NCBI GenBank assembly: GCA_049969475.1 | Contig: JBMFOU010000002.1 | Coordinates: 62,001-126,000 of the forward strand | DNA from: UBA2030 sp049969475 | Lineage (GTDB): Bacteria; Bacteroidota; Bacteroidia; Bacteroidales; TTA-H9 | Direction: 5' to 3' | Length of the DNA: 64,000 bases | Shown here: in pieces, positions 60,057-64,000 of the stretch | Layout of the letters: every line of letters starts with the position of its first letter | How positions within the stretch are numbered: the first letter of the stretch is position 1 | Notes under the pieces: generated by a model | Database searches by the model: none | Told to the model about the DNA's origin: nothing | Seen by the model: the letters and a program-made list of their open reading frames with translations, nothing else | Made by a program: the position numbers and the translations under genes

Positions 60057-60279
60057 TTTTACCAGGGTTGATAAAATCCTTAATGGAATGATAGATTGCA
60101 GCTACTACGGAAATAACTGAAAAAATGAGGGTGAAAACCGGAAAACCGAGATTGAGCCATACATCGAGCTTGTGCCCGAACCAAACACCTGCCAGGATGA
60201 TGAAGACCATCTGAAAAGCGAGGAAAGAGTATCGGGCATAGTTGAAAAGAGGGTTCTTTTTCTTATTATTTGGTTGCAT
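60049..60279 (-). CDS. AtpZ/AtpI-like membrane protein
   Basis: A 76-aa protein with two helices: an aromatic N-terminal stretch (NPLFNYARYSFLAFQMVFIILAGVWFG) and a second helix (FPVFTLIFSVISVVAAIYHSI). The order GVWFGHKLDVWL between them matches the AtpZ/AtpI (ATPase gene 1) family, which assists F1Fo assembly or ion uptake. The start at 60279 overlaps bactofilin by 14 bp; a much longer frame to 60465 is rejected because the extra part is antisense-like to the bactofilin frame. Confidence limited by short length. Confidence 0.75.
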   Translation of the reverse strand: MQPNNKKKNPLFNYARYSFLAFQMVFIILAGVWFGHKLDVWLNLGFPVFTLIFSVISVVAAIYHSIKDFINPGKNE

Positions 60280-60652
60280 GGTTATCGGCCAAAGGCGCTG
60301 AATCAGATTTCTCTGGATCCATAGAACACTTGCCGCTGAACCGAGCACCTGGCTCGATGGCCAATTTCCCGCAAATGATATCTCCTTCGAGTTTGCAAGA
60401 AGCCTTAAGAGTAAGTAACTCGGCCGATTTGACCTGACCCTTGAGCCGTCCCGAGAAGTCACCATTCCTACATATAATATCTCCTTCGATGACTCCTGTT
60501 TCGCCCACTACGATTTTTCCTCCGCATTCAATGGCACCTTTTACGGTTCCTTCAATGCGTATATCGCCCCCGCATTTCACCGCACCTTCTATGACGGTAT
60601 TAGGGCCTATAATGTTAACTGCCGGAGCTTCAGTAATTATTGGTTTGGCCAT
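60266..60652 (-). CDS. Bactofilin (polymer-forming cytoskeletal protein)
   Basis: A 128-aa bactofilin: a right-handed beta-helix core with repeated GxxVIEGDI-like turns (NTVIEGAVKCGGDIRIEG, GAIECGGKIVVGE, GDIICRNGDFSGRLKGQV, GDIICGKLAIEPGARFSG), short disordered ends. Bactofilins polymerize without nucleotides at the membrane to place peptidoglycan enzymes. Its position here, with an M23-type peptidase gene just beyond porW, fits the common bactofilin-M23 link, although the two are on opposite strands. Confidence 0.93.
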   Translation of the reverse strand: MAKPIITEAPAVNIIGPNTVIEGAVKCGGDIRIEGTVKGAIECGGKIVVGETGVIEGDIICRNGDFSGRLKGQVKSAELLTLKASCKLEGDIICGKLAIEPGARFSGKCSMDPEKSDSAPLADNHATK

Positions 60653-60702
60653 AATAAATTTTTTGTAAAGTTATAATGAATTATCCATGCTTCACTTAAA
60701 CC

Positions 60703-63423
60703 TTAATCTTTTTTCCCCAGGTATTGGGTCTCAAAAAATTTGAGGTAACCCTTTATATCCTTATTTTGATAAAACACAGCGTAATTGGGTGTAGATATTA
60801 CGAAGGTATAAAAGGTTTTACCCTGAAGCATAGAAGTAATGTATTCCGAATCGAGAAATTGGTTGCGGTAATCCAGGGCCCGAGAGCTCCCCTTGAAAAC
60901 CCCAATGCTAATCATTTGTAAGGTATCATTGAAAACAATGGTGGAGACATTAAAGGTTTCGAGCCGAAAGGCACGGTCGTTGAAGTCGGCGATACGGATG
61001 CGAAAGGCATTTATATCCACCTGGTTGGAATTAACTAATGCAATAAAGAAATGATCGGCCTTGTTGTCGAAAGTGTAGGGCAAAGGAGCTTCACCGCCCG
61101 TTTTTTCAGACAGACTTGCCGCTTGGGCTAACTCTGGGGAGGTTTTTCCCATTTTGGCCAGCACATCCCGGGCCAAACGCCCGGCATCAGTAGCCGCATA
61201 GAGGGTAGCTACCTTTTGCAGGTTGCTTACCAGCGAATCGTTTCCGGCTACCTTACCCAATGCGAAAGCCCGCAGAAGCTCAAACTGAGGCAGCAACTTA
61301 TGGCCTGCAAATCGCATGCGTGCATCCTCTCCGTTCATCACTACCAGATAATATTGCCCTGATTTCCAGGCATCATAGGTTTCGGCATACAGGGTTGCCG
61401 CCAGATTATTTTTCCTTTCAATTTCTTTCCTATACTCCGGATTTCCTAATATCAAGGCATAATCAGTAGTAGGATACCGGCTCACAATCAGGTTTCTGTA
61501 AAAATCGGCCTTTTCTTTATTGCCCAATTTTTCGTTAATGTTTACTAACTGATAACAGCTCATTAGATAATAAGGATTGGAAGCTGTGTCAGGAAAGCGC
61601 TCGACAAGTGTTTCGAAAGTTTTGGAAGCATTGGGCAAATCGCCCAGCCCTTCGCGGTAAACAAAAGCAGCATTGAAATAGGCATCCTTCAGACGGGTAT
61701 TGCTCTCGGCCAGGGCATCTGGGGTTAATGGTAATTTTTGAAGGTAGGTATCGCGCTTGAGCGGATCGGTCGAAGCCTGCTTGCGGGCAGAAGTATCGCT
61801 GGTTGAGGTGTCGTTGCTGGCCTGGGTGTTCTGGGTTTCTGTGCCCCAGTCAGTAAGCTGCTTATTACTTAGCCTCCACAAATCTTCCAGTTTGCGATTA
61901 CCCCAACGACGCTTAAATTCGGTAAAGCCCATACTTACGGCCTGAGGATTGTAAAAATACCACCCACCTCCGGCCCGATTCCCCATAGGCATCATACTAC
62001 GGTCACCCATCATGCTCATGCCGCTGGCGCCCATAGCCATTTCCGTCTGCCTGAGCCGCTCTTCCTCTTCCTTTTTCTTGCGCTCTTCCATGACCCGGGC
62101 AATAATTCCATCAATAATCTTCAATCGCTCAGCTTCTGGAAGGGCTGCCACACGCTGCAGGCTGTCTTCAGTTTGAATAACATTTAAATGGTTGACCAGC
62201 TCGGTAAGTACCTTGACCTTTTGATTAAGTTTTTGATATTCTGAACTTTCACGAGGAAAAGCCTGCAAAGCAGTATCGTAATAGGCCTGAGCCTCGAAAT
62301 AACGAGGCAACTCAAAATATAGATCGGCAAGCTTTAGCGAGCTCTGTACGCGCTGAAAGTCGTTGTTTTTACTTTTGGCCACAGAAAGCCTCAGATTTTC
62401 AATAGCCTCTGTCTTTCGATTATTTCTCAGATATAGTTCGGCTAGCGCATAATAAATCTGGTCCTGGTAGTCTTTGTTTTTTTCTTCAGCCAGAAGTCCT
62501 TTAAGTAGTTTCTCCACCTTTTCAGCACTGCCGGTATTTGGGTCAAAACAACGGGCCATGCTAATCTGCGCAGTAAACAACATGTCGTAGCGAGGATTGC
62601 GTTTCACTACTTCAGCAAACATCTGGGAGGCAGTCCCCAGCTGACCTGCTTTCCAATACAATTGGCCCAGAATATAGTAAAGCCTTGCTTTATCGTTCTT
62701 CGAACGGTTATATTCTAAGGCTTTTTGCAGTGCTTTGATGGCCTCGGTTGATTGGTCCTGCTTAAGATAATAGTCAGCCAGAGTCTTGTAATAAAACAGT
62801 AGAAGACTCCGGGGTTGAGGCTGACGCTTCATAACAGCCCTGAATTTATCCAACTCCTGGTCGGCTCGGGGAAATTGCCCCATCTGATTATTGGTGAGGG
62901 CCGTCCAGATGTATATTTCGGGTAGAAGAGGCGAATCTTTATAGCGGTTGACAATAAACTCGAAAGTACGCCGCGCAGCCGGATATTCCTGCTTGTAAAA
63001 ATAAGCCTTTCCTATCATCAGGTAACTGTCGTCGATCCAGCGATTATATTCTTTTTTGTTGAAATACATCGAATTGTTCTGGATCACCTTGCTGGCTTTC
63101 TCGATGGCCCGGTCAGCTTTGGGATTAATAGCGGCCAGGTCTTTTTTGCTACCTAACTTAAAAACAGGTAAAATTTCGGTAAAATTATCTTTTACGTTTT
63201 TATCGAGATCGCGAATGGCATCTTTCAGGCTTTCATTTCCATTCCACCAGGTATTGTAGTGTGCGGTCAGGTTATGATACATCCGCCTGACCATGGTATT
63301 CTTTTTATTAGAGCAGGAAGCGATACCACCTAAGAGAGATAGGGCAAGCAGGAGGTATAGTCCGGCGGAAAGCAGGGTACTTCTTTTCAAGACAAATTTA
63401 TTTTTCCGGTTTCTGCTAAACAC
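60703..63423 (-). CDS. porW: T9SS-associated lipoprotein PorW/SprE (TPR protein)
   Basis: A 906-aa lipoprotein (lipobox Cys 37, GIASC) with many TPR repeats (about 120-420 and 600-720) and a charged coiled linker near 430-480. The early motif YHNLTAHYNTWWNGNESLKDAI is characteristic of SprE/PorW, a periplasmic component needed for type IX secretion and gliding. The C-terminus ends in a domain with YTFDNKADHFFIALVNS and RNQFLDSEYITSMLQGKTFYTFVIS. It starts with GTG, 20 nt after a TATTTTTG box. It is consistent with the seven T9SS cargo proteins in the window. Confidence 0.87.
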   Translation of the reverse strand: MFSRNRKNKFVLKRSTLLSAGLYLLLALSLLGGIASCSNKKNTMVRRMYHNLTAHYNTWWNGNESLKDAIRDLDKNVKDNFTEILPVFKLGSKKDLAAINPKADRAIEKASKVIQNNSMYFNKKEYNRWIDDSYLMIGKAYFYKQEYPAARRTFEFIVNRYKDSPLLPEIYIWTALTNNQMGQFPRADQELDKFRAVMKRQPQPRSLLLFYYKTLADYYLKQDQSTEAIKALQKALEYNRSKNDKARLYYILGQLYWKAGQLGTASQMFAEVVKRNPRYDMLFTAQISMARCFDPNTGSAEKVEKLLKGLLAEEKNKDYQDQIYYALAELYLRNNRKTEAIENLRLSVAKSKNNDFQRVQSSLKLADLYFELPRYFEAQAYYDTALQAFPRESSEYQKLNQKVKVLTELVNHLNVIQTEDSLQRVAALPEAERLKIIDGIIARVMEERKKKEEEERLRQTEMAMGASGMSMMGDRSMMPMGNRAGGGWYFYNPQAVSMGFTEFKRRWGNRKLEDLWRLSNKQLTDWGTETQNTQASNDTSTSDTSARKQASTDPLKRDTYLQKLPLTPDALAESNTRLKDAYFNAAFVYREGLGDLPNASKTFETLVERFPDTASNPYYLMSCYQLVNINEKLGNKEKADFYRNLIVSRYPTTDYALILGNPEYRKEIERKNNLAATLYAETYDAWKSGQYYLVVMNGEDARMRFAGHKLLPQFELLRAFALGKVAGNDSLVSNLQKVATLYAATDAGRLARDVLAKMGKTSPELAQAASLSEKTGGEAPLPYTFDNKADHFFIALVNSNQVDINAFRIRIADFNDRAFRLETFNVSTIVFNDTLQMISIGVFKGSSRALDYRNQFLDSEYITSMLQGKTFYTFVISTPNYAVFYQNKDIKGYLKFFETQYLGKKD

Positions 63424-63443
63424 ATTAATTAACTCAGGTGATG

Positions 63444-63451
63444 CAAAAATA
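63444..63451 (-). promoter_or_regulatory. -7 promoter box (TATTTTTG) for porW
   Basis: Minus-strand consensus ending 20 nt before the GTG start at 63423. Confidence 0.5.
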
Positions 63452-63522
63452 TTTCATTTTCCCTTACCCATCATGCACATCGAAGAAGCTATATTCTACC
63501 TGATGAATGCCGGATAATTGTG

Positions 63523-63530
63523 TAAATTTG
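63523..63530 (+). promoter_or_regulatory. -7 promoter box (TAAATTTG) for the M23-type peptidase gene
   Basis: Consensus box 45 nt before the GTG at 63576, divergent from the porW promoter. Confidence 0.45.
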
Positions 63531-63575
63531 CAACCTTCTGTGCTGGGTCATCCGGCATAAACAATTTCTATCCAA

Positions 63576-64000
63576 GTGGCGCAACTCAAGGAATTAAAAT
63601 CCATACTATTCCGCAATCTGAGGGCCAAATACCGCCTGGTAATACAAGACTCGGAAACCTTTGAGGAGAAACTGGTCATTCGGCTCTCGCGCCTCAATGT
63701 TATTGTCTATTTGGGAACACTCATTATCATCCTCATTTTTGGTACTACGTACTTAATCGCTTTCACTTCCCTCAAGGAATTTATTCCCGGTTACAGCAAT
63801 CCGGGCCTGGCCTTCCAGGCCTTCTCGCTGGCAAGGCGGGTTGACTCGCTCGAGCAGGAAATGGCCCGAAGAGATGCTTTCATTGGCAATATCAGAAACG
63901 TCATCGTAGGAGATCTTCCTGCTCAAACAGGTAAAGACACTACTATAGTCAAAAAAGACTATTCCAGGTTGAAAGATGAAAAAATACCGGAAGACAGCCT
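63576..64000 (+). CDS. Membrane-anchored protein, N-terminal part of a probable M23 family peptidase (3' partial)
   Basis: Frame begins with GTG and stays open to the window end (141 codons). It encodes a cytoplasmic basic tail (MAQLKELKSILFRNLRAKYR), one membrane helix (about 43-66, VIVYLGTLIIILIFGTTYLI) and the start of a periplasmic coiled region. This layout is that of the membrane-anchored M23 peptidases common near bactofilin genes in Bacteroidota, but the catalytic domain lies outside, so the name is an inference from context. Confidence 0.6.
   Translation, partial: MAQLKELKSILFRNLRAKYRLVIQDSETFEEKLVIRLSRLNVIVYLGTLIIILIFGTTYLIAFTSLKEFIPGYSNPGLAFQAFSLARRVDSLEQEMARRDAFIGNIRNVIVGDLPAQTGKDTTIVKKDYSRLKDEKIPEDS

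Noticed and set aside
60280..60465. N-terminal extension of the AtpZ-like frame
   Set aside because: It is an out-of-frame reading of the bactofilin gene; the ATG at 60279 gives the normal two-helix protein.
1..64000. tRNA, rRNA, CRISPR, prophage or transposase genes
   Set aside because: No cloverleaf with a GGTTCRANTCC arm, no regular spacer-repeat array and no integrase or transposase frame was recognised on either strand.

Overview
The window looks like a chromosomal piece of a Bacteroidota genome, probably an anaerobic or microaerophilic Bacteroidales/Marinilabiliales-type organism. Evidence: a SusC/SusD pair, seven proteins with type IX secretion (T9SS) C-terminal sorting domains, a PorW/SprE-like T9SS lipoprotein, and many TAnnTTTG -7 promoter boxes (the Bacteroidota consensus) lying 16-45 nt before start codons. 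HydE (FeFe-hydrogenase maturation) and a flavodiiron protein suggest low-oxygen life, while a CcmBCDE block shows that c-type cytochromes are made. No rRNA, tRNA, CRISPR array, phage or transposase gene was seen.

Layout. 1-7.5 kb: housekeeping genes (partial acyltransferase, engB, an acyl-CoA carboxylase beta subunit with its biotin carrier, a YjbR-like protein, a small membrane protein, aroB-aroA, a lutA-like protein). 7.5-20.8 kb: a polysaccharide utilization locus. It holds a GH3 lipoprotein, a secreted esterase-like hydrolase, a T9SS carbohydrate-binding-like protein, a T9SS GH144-type glucanase, SusD, SusC, a divergent Nudix-fold regulator that has lost its Nudix catalytic residues, and a second GH144-type lipoprotein. 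The enzyme set fits beta-1,2-glucan as substrate. 20.9-27 kb: tsaD, a glycosyltransferase, lgt, a cyclase-family hydrolase, an M19 dipeptidase and a GNAT-like protein. 27.2-35.4 kb: four tandem genes for secreted Asp-box T9SS proteins, each with its own promoter and terminator. The first two share a 1,064-bp block with no difference seen. 35.4-38.4 kb: ccmB-ccmC-ccmD-ccmE (CcmE has CxxxY instead of HxxxY), a cupin and mscL. 38.4-48.1 kb: a cluster of palindromes, a PiT-type transporter, yjjG-rsmE-DUF4159, a BatA-domain protein, a flavodiiron protein and parC.

48.1-56.6 kb is an acyl-CoA oxidation region on the minus strand: acyl-CoA dehydrogenase, EtfB, EtfA, then a hydrolase, a nitronate monooxygenase/FabK-like flavoprotein, a thiolase, 3-hydroxyacyl-CoA dehydrogenase and enoyl-CoA hydratase. 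A possible ~150-nt structured RNA with its own promoter and terminator lies between the thiolase and the FabK-like gene. 56.7-64 kb: a small T9SS protein, hydE, folE, a 6-pyruvoyl-tetrahydropterin synthase homologue, two small membrane proteins (one AtpZ/AtpI-like), bactofilin, porW/sprE and the start of a membrane-anchored M23-type peptidase gene that runs off the window.

The most distinctive items are the PUL with a shared motif in front of two of its transcription units, the duplicated T9SS cargo array with its near-perfect conversion tract and shared promoter-leader cassette, the CxxxY-type CcmE with a tiny ccmD, and the candidate small RNA. All family assignments come from reading motifs; no database search was run.
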